Shown here in pieces: positions 35,321 to 47,434 of a stretch of 64,000 nucleotides of DNA. Source of the DNA: Mycteria americana (Eukaryota; Chordata; Aves; Ciconiiformes; Ciconiidae). Below the pieces are notes generated by a model. It made no database searches. It saw nothing but the letters and a program-made list of their open reading frames with translations, and was not told the DNA's origin. Location of the stretch: positions 31,849,683-31,913,682 of the forward strand of contig NC_134396.1 in NCBI RefSeq assembly GCF_035582795.1, read 5' to 3'. Within the stretch, counting starts at the first letter, position 1. Each line of letters begins with the position of its first letter. The translations under genes were made by a program, and so were the position numbers.

Positions 35321-38300
35321 AGGAATGAAACCAGGGGGTGAGGATTAGAGAGAGAAAGAGAGAGGGAGAAGGCATTTTATGATATTCTTTTCTTTCCTGT
35401 AAAATAACGGACAGGAGAACAGCAAGTCCAGAGAGAGAGAAACAAAGAAGAGAAGTTCCTTGGTCACTTTTGCATCTTTAGGCAGCTGCAGGGTTGTTTG
35501 GTGGGACAGCTGAAGGACAGCCTAGACACTGCGGGAAGCCAAGAGGAGAAAAAGGGCAGAAAGCATCATTACTGCAGTTACACTAGTCGCCAGAAGTGAT
35601 GCCAAAGTGGTCGTGCCTTTCTGGGCTGGTTTGCAAACAGCTCTAAATGGAGCAAGAAAGCAGAGCTGACTTCATTTATCGGACAAAACCAGTGTCATGT
35701 CTGCACAGGCTGACAGACGGTAATACTGAGCAATGGAAATGGTGGCAGTCGTGCATTTTGGGGGAAGGAGAGTAGGGAAGCAACAAGACGACAGTGTCAA
35801 GGGCTCAATTCGCTTGCCTGAGTTCTCACTCAAGTCCTGGAGAACCCAATGAGGACGCTGTGGGGTGTCAGTAACAACAGGCGACAGGCATGGTGTCCCA
35901 TCAAGGACACCGGCAGTGCTAGCTCCTGAGGTCGAGCATAAAGAGACTCACTTCATCTGGCCTGTGCTAGTTTCATCAGTGATTATAGTACATCTAAAAG
36001 CTAAATTAAGTTTTATGATTTGCAGTTTTGAGAACAGGGATGTCCTTTAGGGGAACTCTCAGAAAAAATCTGGTGGGGACTTATCTCATCCTGGCTGACC
36101 AAAATTTTCCTGGAACTGTGGAGATGAGTTTAATTTAAGGCTAAATGGATGCTAATTGCAGATATTTCTACTCTATTTGCTGAACTTTACAGCCAGTTTT
36201 GTTTTTGACATGCAAAGGATTTTCTGTTTTAAAGGTTTTGATTTTAGCAGCTCCTATGTAGATATGCATTTGAGAGAACAAATGAATTAAACAATGTTAA
36301 AAACCCCCCTACAACCATCTAGCATTGACTGTGCCTTATCCTGTAGTGCTGTTTTTTCCCATTAAGGTTGATCTCATCTCGGAAGAATTTGTTTGTTCCT
36401 TCTTTGCCCCTCTTAGGAAAAAATCAAGGGTTACATAATAAAATTAATCTACAGCAGGTAATTTATTTTTCCAAGGAGACTTTTGTAGTCTCTTTCTCCT
36501 GCATAAGATCTAAATGTTGTCTTACAAAGTACAGACAATCCTTTCATTTTATTTTTAGGGGATCTTTATATAATATTGGCTATATTTACTAAGAATAATT
36601 CCATTTGAGGGAAGGAGGATGCAGCTCATTACTGAGGAGCTACGGACTTAAAGACAGGTTTCCAATATTCCCAACACTGACAACAAGTCTTTCTGCATCT
36701 TGAACAAGTCGTTTTATCCATCACTGACAGTCAGTCTGAGAAGGGAAATGGTCACACAAACTACTGTCTAAATCATGACAAAAGAGTGGTAGCAAATACT
36801 TTGCTCCGGGGGTAGGCAGGAAAGATGATAAAAGGCTTCTCAGCAAAAGAAGGAGCCACAGAGACAGATGGTATGGAAACCTGCCTTCAGGTTTCACCCC
36901 TTCAGTGACGACAGTGGCAGAGCCACCATTTTCTTCAATGGGTCCAGCACGTTGTTCAGCGTATGCAGGCATGCACACGAAACAGTGGTAATATTTATGA
37001 TGCCTCTTAAGCACTTAAAATATGCATTTGCAGTGGCATAGCTAATGTAGGGACACAGAGTTAGAGGATTTCCTGTCCCTTGAAGTTTGTAGCACTGCCA
37101 CTGGCAGTACAATCCTCGGATGCTGCGTCCTGAAACGCGGTGGCTGCCTGGTGCCTGGCTCAACGTGTGTGCGTGCTTACGGAGTGGTTCTTGCCTCTTC
37201 CACACATGGTGTCCCTCTTAATGAATTCAAATTTCTGACACATTCAGGCAAAAGGAGCCAGAAATGACAACTTATTAGTATGCAGGCTGAGCAAATAGTT
37301 ATTTAATTGCTGGGCAATGAAGACCAGAGTTACACTGCCCGAGACAGCGCTTACCTTAAGAGAGCTCTGACAGACTGAGATGCCTCCCATCAGACCCAAT
37401 GTGAAAACTGACATCTTTTTTCACAACAGGCTCACAAAACAAGACTAATTGATCTGATACTGCAAAACTGGCACAAAAACAATAGGATTAAAACTGTCGT
37501 AAGTGGAAGAGAAGCTCTTTATCTCAATAAGCAGTCTACACACAGAGCTGAGGGGTATCATCTCCTCTTGAGGCACACACAAGGGCCAGAATTAACCCTA
37601 ATCACATCTACAGGAGACTCTACCCCTAACTGCTCTGTGGGCGCTGAGTACTGAGACAAGACGTTGTTTTTCTGCTTAAAGCATTTTTCTCCTGTAGCTT
37701 TTGTGCCAGTTTTGTAGTATCAGATCAATTAGTCTAATCCTGTTTCATGTGATCATCATAAGAAGGTGCTTGTTTCTAGTCCAGTGTCACAATAAGACAG
37801 TGACACACTGTGGGTTGTTCCATTCACAGTTGTTAACATTTCTGAAAGAAATCTGATCTTTGACGTTATATTGCTTCTCAATGTGTTGGCATTAAAAACT
37901 TTATTTTGGGAATGGGTGCACCCAAATTTTCAGATTTTTCAGATGTTCTAAAATTTTGTAAAGTATTAAGTAAATACAGACTTGTTAGTTCACTCTACAA
38001 ATATGCACCCACACTCAAATGTACTAGTTTTTGAGTTTCCACATAGAAGAAATCAGAGATGCTGCCTCTCCATCTTTGCAATTTCCCATTTACAGTCAAA
38101 GCTGAAATACTCACATTTGTATGAAATTCTGGTTTTCCATGAGTAATAATATAATTCTTTAGGTAATGAAATCACAGAGTATTTTTAAAGTTGAAAACTG
38201 AAGCCTTTCTTCTGTTGGCTTGTGGTCTGATTTGCATTATTTGAACTAATGCCTGTGATAAAATGTTAATATGACTAAGCAGCATGGAAGGGGTTTTTGC

Positions 38301-38836
38301 CTTTTTTTTTTTTTTTTAACCTCCAATCCCAGCAATTGCCCTGTGCTGGAGCCTATAAGGAAGAAGACAAAGGGTCCCTTTACACTAGCCATAATGTGAG
38401 GCATTTTTTATTTTGGAGATTACAGTTTGGCCTGCAGAGAATACAAAGGGGATAAAATAGGACCAAACTGACACCTGTAAGCTTTTAAGATGTTGAACAG
38501 AGATACTACGGCAACTTTTAATGCTACACGGATTGTATAGGAAACAAGATAAGAAATCCATCTCTCAAGCTGATTTAAGGTAGAACAGGTGTGACTTACA
38601 GTTGCTAGCCTGTGTATCAGCACTTATACTGCATCAGATGCGATTAATTCATGTTTCAAATGAGGAGGTAACTCTAAAGACTATTTGATGAAAAAGAAAG
38701 CAACTAGTAAAATTAGGCATAAAATGTATCTATATCAGCAGCAGGCTTTACAGCCTTTGGCACCACTTGCTTGAAAGCGTGTAAGAGTGTATTATTGTAC
38801 ACAGATGCCTGAGGCTAATGCAGATGCTGACGACTA

Positions 38837-38983
<147 letters not shown>

Positions 38984-41900
38984 CTATTTCATTTCTTTAT
39001 TTCTCAAATTAAGATCTTAAGAACTAGAGCTAGACAGTAGAAAACCTGTTCACCCCCCTGACGATATAAAACTGTTTTGTATTGTACTGTGTGTTTCTGA
39101 ATGCTTTGATTTGGCAAATTTTAATTGCTTCACATTATGTAGTTTCTACCATACCCCACAAAACTCTTCAACAATTTAAGATATCTCTCAATTAGCAAGT
39201 TTTTCCTCATATTCTCCTTTTTTGTTTTTACTTGTTAATTTAATCATCATTATTGCTGATGACAGTCATTGGAGTCTTAAATTATTATCTAGATTATTCC
39301 TGCTCACACATTTCAAATATTTGTGACTCTTCATTTTGCTGAGGTAGAATTACATGGTATATTTTGATGCATTTTTCAAAGCAGTAGAGGTGATGAAATT
39401 TTCACATCCTTCAGTTTACAGCTTCAAGACACAAAAAGATACCAATCCCACTGGCAGAAGTGGGCTTGCAAATGACTGCTTAACCTCCCCTTCTCTTCAA
39501 GCTATTTATTTCAGCACCAGGCCACAGGCAGGCAAGGCCCACAGACTGAGTTTAAGTAGCCAGTGGCTGTGTGCTGGGAGAGGCAGGTACTATCTGAAAA
39601 TGTTTGAATGTGGATATGCTTCAGATCCTTTTATAAACATAATGGTCATTTAATTCAGAGAAGGAAAACTTATTTTGCTGTCTTCCAGGCATTTTTTCTT
39701 TTGCTAACATAGCTGTTTGCGTCCCTCAACTACTTTGAATCTTATGTGTGTGTTTCCTTTGATGACGCTGTAAGAGCACATACTCTGAAATGTAGGGACG
39801 GATTGTGCCTTCATTCTACTCAGATGCATTGAGAAGAAATAGAAAACCTATTTGCTTTCTGTTTCATTTGTTTTCCTATGTGGGATACATGCCTCCCTGC
39901 AATTCTCCTGCCACTTGGAAGTGGCATCACAGTTGGTAAGGTTCAGTACTCCTGGTAGATGTCTTTCCTCCATTCCCAGGGCAACAATAGCAGCAGTTCT
40001 CTGCAACACAAGTCACTCATCAAATCCTTGGGTAGCAAAGCTGAGAGCTTATGTAGTATGGCTACCCTGAGCACAAGGATTGCTAACCGTTAGTACTTTA
40101 ACTGGATACATTCAACTCCAAAATGGATAGGGAGACAGGGAAACAAGATTATTGTCCAGATGCTCATCCTAAGAAGAGCATCAGATTTCAAACCTGTGGG
40201 CAGTCAAAAAGGTTATAAGTGTTGGGAAAAAAGGTACTTAAAAATGACTGCACATTGTAAGCTAAGCACTAAGCGTGCTTGTACAGTGGATGCTGTGACA
40301 ATGTAATGATATAGTCTGGATTTTGCCTCGTTTCTACATGTGGTTCTCATTTATCACTCCCAGTAGCAGCCAAGAGTTTCCTAAGAGTTACTTTCCTACC
40401 ACCGTGTGGTTAAAAAACTAAAACTCAGAACCATGTGTGCAGAGCCACCGCACTTCCCACTGAAAGGTGCATTGGATCCCCTACTCCCCTAGACCCCTAC
40501 TTAGGGTAGAGGCCTACCAAAGCAAACTCCACAAGGTGAATGCTAGCAGGCCCTCTTCTGTGGAAAGTCAAATAACTATTCCCTTGGGACACCTTGTCCC
40601 AAAGGAATCAGGGAAGAGAGGTGTTCATGGATGGCTAAAGAGACTTTAGTTCCCCAATGTGAGGTCAGTTTCCTGAGATGCTGTCTCTGATCAAGCACAT
40701 TTTTAGGCAAGGCTTAGGCAAGCAAACCAGTTTTTAAACTGCTCCTAATCCAGGATTGATCAAATTAATTTTATTGTAGGAAATAGCAAGTTGTTGTTAA
40801 TATGTTCTGGATGGAGATAACCCAGAACCAAAATCTTGCTTGCCTTTGTACTTAAGAAAATTCATATTTAGGAATATAATTTCCTATGTCATCCACAATT
40901 TTTGGGCTAGCTTCTGTATCATGTTTTGTTTTCAAGAACTAGGTGGTCGTAGTTTCTTTCTTTTCCTAAGAAACCAATATGCGTTAGCCATCCTGGCATG
41001 ATAGCCACATAAAAAAGAAAGCAATTCCTTACAGAAAAGCATCTGCAGTTCCTCAGCAATTTTTCCAGGTTGATCCTGCTCAAAAATTCCTATGCCATAT
41101 CCCCACTAAAGTAATTAAAACATTTAAACATGCACCTCCAGGTACTGCTGTTTGAGAGGCTAGTTTGAGCAATTGCTCACAGGTCTCTGCTTGAGAGTCA
41201 TGTGGAGGGAGCAAGGCTCATCTCTGAGACCACACACTGCTTTATGTTGACAAGTCTCAAAGACATATGTCAATGTCAAGATGCAGGAACTACAGTGGGA
41301 ATGGGAGGAGATCTTCAGGAAAAGACAAGACAAAGGAAGAAAAAAAACCCCAAACAAGATGAAGGTACTTTTAATGTGACTTGCATACAGAGTTTGTAAC
41401 TGCAATAGGAACAGAGACAGAAGAATTGATCCTGTGACACTCGTTGCATTTAGCACAGTACTCGCTACTGTGAGCAATCAATAATTCCATGCATGACTTG
41501 GAATTATAAGCATGAAGTTCATGGTAAATATTTGTGGACCAGGTCACTAAATGCCAAGGCTACAGGTTTCAATTAATATGAAATAAGTACTTTAGACTTG
41601 CGACTCATCAGTTAATTCAAACCCTTACTCAAAACTAACCATTCTTATAAATTAGTAAATACAGGATGTCTAGGAAATTGCTACCATGGCTCCTTAGGGA
41701 GCTCACAGAAAAGACAGCATCTTTAGGACACTGTAGGCATTTGAAGAAGTTTGGAAAAGTAGACTCTGCTACTGTCTCCTAGGCATTTCTTTTTGTTCAT
41801 AAGACAGCAGAACAATTTAAGGATTCGTAACAGAAAGCTTGAGTCATTAATCGTACAGGCCAGATGAAAAAGAAGCCACTGTATTCCCAGAAACATCTTG

Positions 41901-42548
41901 AATTACTGTAATTAACACCCAGTGTACCAGGTTTCTTTTGCAGATTTAATGACTGTCAGAGGCTACTACACCTTTTTCACATTGTATCTTTGTTCAGCTG
42001 CCTAAAATTTTATGTTGTTTTTCTTCTTCCCTTCTCCTCTTAGACCAACAAACAGTTTAGGGACCTCTATATCCTACCTCTCTTTATAGTGATTATAAAA
42101 TAAGCAGCTTGCTTCTGAATTCCTTACAAGTATAAAATGCACTGATTCACTACTGATTCCTGAATATTGAGGCAAAAATGGAATGAACTAATAATAGTGG
42201 AGTTGCCACAATGATAACTTTTAGCAGCACAGGAATACAATTTACCTTCTCCCAATGTAGCAAACACGAGGAAGGATATAAGAGCAAAACTACTTATCTC
42301 CACTTTTAAAGTCCTTCCACTTGCCTTCTTACCCATCAGTTTTGATAATGTGAATAAGAATAATGGCTTCTACCTCTTTTCAAGCAGTAACATGTCTCAA
42401 CTGTCCATTTGTCCAATTTTTCAACAAGCACATTGAGTTTTCATCCTGTCTTCAGACGTATCACTCGATAAAAGCCTGCAAAACCACCATCACCCTGATG
42501 TCTAACAAAACATTTATAATGTTTAGATATGTGCTGCATTGTGATCAC

Positions 42549-42575
42549 TGTAGCTTCTGTAGCTTCTGTAGCTTC
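42549..42575. repeat. three copies of a 9-base unit
   Basis: The unit tgtagcttc occurs three times in a row. It is a short tandem repeat with no obvious function. Confidence 0.8.
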
Positions 42576-42632
42576 TCTCATCAGTACCACAGGATCATCC
42601 CTCTGAGGTATTTCTCTCTTACTTAATACTTA

Positions 42633-42705
42633 AGTTTAAAGTTCTTTGGGGCTGGGAACTGTCTCTAGTTTTATATGGTACCCTACAAATTAGAATGCCG
42701 CAAGG
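42633..42705 (+). repeat. possible ancient LINE (L2/L3/CR1-like) 3' end
   Basis: The string aagttctttggggctgggaa followed by ctgtctct and, further on, ggtaccctacaaa resembles the 3' ends of old vertebrate LINEs and their dependent SINEs, with the general shape 'taagctctttggggcagggactgtctct'. The resemblance is from memory, and the copy is heavily decayed. Confidence 0.4.
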
Positions 42706-44993
42706 GAAATGAATTAATTCTACATGACTAGTAACAATAATCCACAGATGCTGGCTTTACCACTTGGAACTTAATTCGTTCTCTCAGGACAACAGGAAGA
42801 AGGGTGGAGTTCTATTAAGGAAGCTAATACAAAATAATCTCACACATTTGAAATGAACACTTGGGTAAAACCAAATATGTACTTAAAACCATATTCAAAC
42901 CAATTATTAGCTATTTTCTCAAATGCTGCCCCAAGAGGAATAAAAAAGTACATGGAGCTGCTCTTTTCTGTTTTTTTTTTTTTTACCAGCAAAAAATTTA
43001 CTCATGGGCACAAAATTCATGATCCTAAAAGTAAGGCAATAAGCAGGTTTCAAGAATTATTATATTGGTGAAATTAGGAATAAATCTGGAAGGAGATACA
43101 TAGTTAATTTGCTAAATTCCTCTTGAAACAAAGATAAGAGTTGGCAGCTAATGTGTCCATTGTGTATTTGTGAGGACTGCCACTCACAGGCATATGTTGT
43201 TCAACAAGAAAAAAGCAAAGCTCACATTTTATATAATCTCAGTTTAACATCTGAGGAACTTCATTCAGGAGAGACAGGACTATAATCTCCCAGAACTGTA
43301 GCTTTGGTTCCAAGGGGAAAAAAGACTAGAGCTTTCAATATTCAGTTCTTGATCAAAAGAAGATACTAAAGCATGCTGGGCATGAACTTTAAAGAGGAAG
43401 TCCTGTCTCTAATTTGTTGATCCAGGAGGGATTGAACTTGGAAACATCAATGCTAATCAGAGAACCGATATCAAAAAAAGCAGCTCCTTCACCTTCCAAG
43501 AATTCCCATCATCCTTAAGCTGGAGTACTTTGAAAAATGTTAGCAGATTGTCCCAGTTCACTTTCATGTTTGTACCCCTAAGTGATTTCAAATTAAATAT
43601 ATTCAGCATTTTTATCTAGTTGCCAACTCTGCTTTTTTTATCCTAACCTGTGTGAGTAAGACAGGCTTTTTTCCTTGCACGTTACCATCAATAGAAGTTT
43701 CCACTATAAGTCATGCTGCCAACTAGACCTTGGTATCCCCTTTGCCACTGGATTAGATATTCTGTGGCTTCACAGCAAGACTTCAGGTGCTTTGCATTTG
43801 TATTTAATAATCTGAAAATATACAGCTGAGGATACTGGTTATGTTTTCCAGCCTCTGTCATACCTCATGCAGTGAGAGCTACATAGTTAGCAATATCTCA
43901 GCAAGCTAATTAATGCCAGCTAATGTTAATTAATATGTCTGTAGATACATTTGCTGTCAGCCATACCCCAAACGAGCCATTAGAGTAAGTAGATATGATG
44001 GAAATCACTCAGGAAAATAAAGTTTTCATAAGATATTAGAATTTTTGCACAGTGATACACACAACTCTAACTATATGTCTGGACCCTGGACTTCACTAGA
44101 GCTACGATGACTGTCAAGTCCACTCTGCCCAGGGCCCTCTCTGCATGTGCAGCAAGGCTGATGATTCCCAAATATGCCAGTCCTACAGCTCATGTGCAGA
44201 GACGTACAAATTACCCAGAAGCAGCACTTCTTTTATATCTATATGTCTCACTGGGCACACACAGTAGATTTGCTCTCTTCATGATCTGTAAAAACTTGTC
44301 ATGAATTTCAAAGTAACTGGTAGTCTTGGAAGTTGGATATTGAGAAATCTGATAGATCATTGCTCAAAATAGAGGAGTGATAGATTACTGCTAAGAAGAT
44401 TGTTTTTCCCATAAATCCACGCAATTGTCAGATCTGATTTTTTTCATGGTCTCACACTCTTAACCAAAGTTTTTTTAGCTTATAATCAATGTCAGTTGGA
44501 AGGTTTTTTAGTGACACATTTTCTTTTTCCCTTCCTCTTTTTTGATTTTCCAGTGAAAAAAAACCCCAAAAAGCACTGAATTGTACATCAACTCTTCTTA
44601 CAGAGCATCTCTGCCCTTTATTGCAATAGTCTAAAGACTATTAGAAAAGAACCTTTTAAAACCTCAAGTTTTTTTTGATTAAAAAAATGTCTTTATGTAG
44701 TTACGTTGTGCATCCTTATTGTGTGCATTTAAAAATTATTTTTTAAAAGAAAAGGTAAGATCAAACCTTAGAAATATGCATGACAATGTCTGTAGACTGA
44801 TGAAAAGTTTCAAAATTGCACGTTATATATTAGCCTTTTTGCAGGTTTTGCATATGAAGGAAATATGTTTATATCTGCACTGTAGTTATACACTTTGGAA
44901 GACTTTTTGTATCTGTTTCATGGCCATAATAATGTTTACAGACCATTGTCAAATGCTTTGAAATAGGCAGATGAAGTAATATGAGTTCAAATG

Positions 44994-45021
44994 ATTATGG
45001 CTGCTCCAGAGCAGCCATAAT
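44994..45021. repeat. perfect 13-bp inverted repeat with 2-base centre
   Basis: Arms attatggctgctc (44994-45006) and gagcagccataat (45009-45021) are exact reverse complements around the dinucleotide CA. The loop is too small for a microRNA precursor. Confidence 0.9.
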
Positions 45022-45274
45022 TTGTATCTTATTGTAACATACTAATTTTGGAACAGGTCTGGAAAGAATGATCCACACAGGTTACTTGCCTTTACATTCA
45101 GCAGAGAAGGTGAAACCACAGGAAAAAAAACTTCGCACAGCAGAACTACCTTTTCCCATCACAATAAGAACAGAAATAAGAAAAAATGTTTTTGTTCAAA
45201 TGCCCTTTCTGTCCTTTCCTGAGTGTAATTACAATAGATCTAGCAGTGTTATTTAACAATTTATGAATAGTAAA

Positions 45275-45430
45275 AAGTTGCTATGCTTGTGATGGTCCAA
45301 GGATATAGATGAGATGAGATTTTTCAGATAAATGTAATATCTTTTATTAGACCAAGGGATACATTCTTTTAAAAAGAAATGCTTTTTATCACACCTTAGA
45401 TAGGAGCAAAGGACTTCAAGCTTAAAACAG
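45275..45430 (+). repeat. decayed ancient amniote interspersed repeat
   Basis: The segment with gtgatggtccaaggatatag, then taatatcttttattagacca and an 'aagctt' downstream, follows the order of a common reptilian/archosaur repeat that I recall ('ggtcccaggatat...aatatcttttattagaccaac...caagctttcgagc'). The family name is not certain. Divergence is high, implying an old insertion. Confidence 0.45.
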
Positions 45431-46055
45431 GTTAAGGATAATTGCTCAGAGCTGAATTTCATTATGCTAATCAATTAGAAAAGCTGCAAGATTTGCAAGG
45501 TTGGATGATTCTCTGTGGAGCAAAGGTGGTTGTGAGCAAGAGAACCATAAGAGTCTTAAGAGCAGTGACATGATGTTGTGAGATAATTGATATATACCTA
45601 TTTTGGATTGCCAGTCTTTTTTTCTGCAGAAGTGATGATTTTAATGAATTTTAAAAATATGTAAATTAACAGAAAATCTGGACTGTGGTGGTGATGCTGT
45701 TTCCTGGACTCCAAATAAAACCTGTGCAGCTTTTTTCCCAAGAACGGGAGCCCAACACTCAGTGAAACACCAGAAGGTTAGGAAGATGCCAAAGGCACAG
45801 GATTGCTACCTACCAGCTTGTTTGTTTCTTTATTTTGGACAAGACAGAGTGGTTGAAGTGCAGAAGAAGCACAGGTGTTTAAGGCTGTCCTGGACTTTTG
45901 TGGGATGGTTCACAGCCAGGGAAGGCAGCAGAAGAGAAGCAGAATTGCTTGTATCCTCTGCAGGGTGGTGATAGCTAACACAGACCAATACATCCCAGTG
46001 TCCAGATCCAAAAAGATGAAAATCAGCTCCCTTGTCAGAAGCTATGGCTCAAAGC

Positions 46056-46105
46056 TTGACCTCTGAAAGGCCGTGCTCAAAGAGGTCAGAAAGGGTCAAA
46101 GGACC
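46056..46105. promoter_or_regulatory. cluster of nuclear-receptor half-sites
   Basis: AGGTCA (46083-46088) and GGGTCA (46093-46098) form a direct repeat with a 4-base spacer. Six bases on is AGGACC, and an opposing TTGACCT lies upstream near 46057-46063. The AGGTCA is preceded by AAAG, close to the A/T-rich 5' extension preferred by ROR monomers. Binding is inferred from motif only. Confidence 0.3.
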
Positions 46106-47413
46106 AGTAAACTTTGACAACTCATCTAGCAGTCTGTAAATCTATACAGAAGCATTTTCATTGCCTCTCAGCATGGACTTCTCTATATTAATCTAAGAAA
46201 TCTTTTCGCTAGTAACTCATATGCATGGAAATTATGTGTGTAACTTCAAAGGATGGTGCTACAGTAAAACAAGTTAACACACAACAAAAACAGGTTGCCA
46301 AACCAATGATTTGGGCTCCATAGGTGAGTTCAAATCAGAGATATTTAATTAAATTCTCAAAGCCTTAGCTTGGGCCCCATAAAGAGCTCAGAAACTTGCC
46401 TTATTCACAAGGAAAGATTTAAGTGTGTAATAAATGCGGAATTATTACTGCACATTTTCTACTTCCTTCAAAGACTCAAGCAATGGTTCTGCTGATACTG
46501 CACACTTTCCCTAAAGAGATTATTATGTTAATCCCAAATATTATACTACCCAAGCTATCTTATATTTGAGCTCATCAGATCCAATGTTCTGCAAATAATC
46601 TCTAGCAGCTTTAGCTAGTGTTTATATAAGCTGGTCAGGATGGTTATTTGAGCAGTGATGACTATGTTTTCTATGCAATTCTCTACACAGTAAATGTGCA
46701 TTTGCTCAAAAAATAGCAGCCTATACAGAAAATACGTTGCACATGCAAAGTTCTTTCCTATGAGAAGTACACTTAGTATTTACTCTGCCAACCTATTTGT
46801 CATAATTTGTGGATGTTTCACTTAAATGGTTTGCAATATAACAGGCATTTAGCAGGACAAATTCTTTTCCCTCCTTACTTGTCTTTACTCAAAAAGCTAC
46901 TCAGAGTGTGCCCAATGTTTCTGAATTACTGTTTCCTGACAGACAACAATCCATGGCTATATTTTTTTTCTCTTCTGGATAAATGAACTAATGAACTTTG
47001 CAAGTGAAAAGCCCAGATAGCATGATAAATATTTACAGTCTCTGTTGCCCGTTAAGAACTGGCTGAAATTGTCATATAGTACTCAGCATGTTAGTGGGAA
47101 TTCTTCATGTTAGATATGCATAGATCACTGTTGTACAGTTACAAAGCCTAGTAGCACAGAGAGATGTGGCAGGAACAGGCTCTGAAGAACTTTTTTTTTC
47201 GAGGCTGTGGGATCACACGTGACCTTGTCTTTCCTCACAGGCAGCCATTGTTACTGCTTGCTGGAGTGGAGTGGAAATGAACTTAAAAATTACTTCAGCT
47301 TGCAGTGGAATGAAGGTGTAGTGCTTATTATTAGCTCTTTCTGTGGCAGCACCCTCTTCTCCAGCTCTTTGCTACTGGACTGCAGCTGCAGCACACTCAC
47401 AATCCTTGTATCA

Positions 47414-47434
47414 CCCCCCACCCCCACCCCCCCC
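47414..47434 (-). other. G-rich tract, possible G-quadruplex
   Basis: The plus strand reads C6, A, C5, A, C8, so the RORB sense strand has G8, G5 and G6 runs with single-base loops. Splitting the G8 run gives the four strands of a quadruplex. Confidence 0.5.

Noticed and set aside
44994..45021. microRNA precursor
   Set aside because: A stem of 13 bp with a two-base loop is far too short for Drosha/Dicer substrates.
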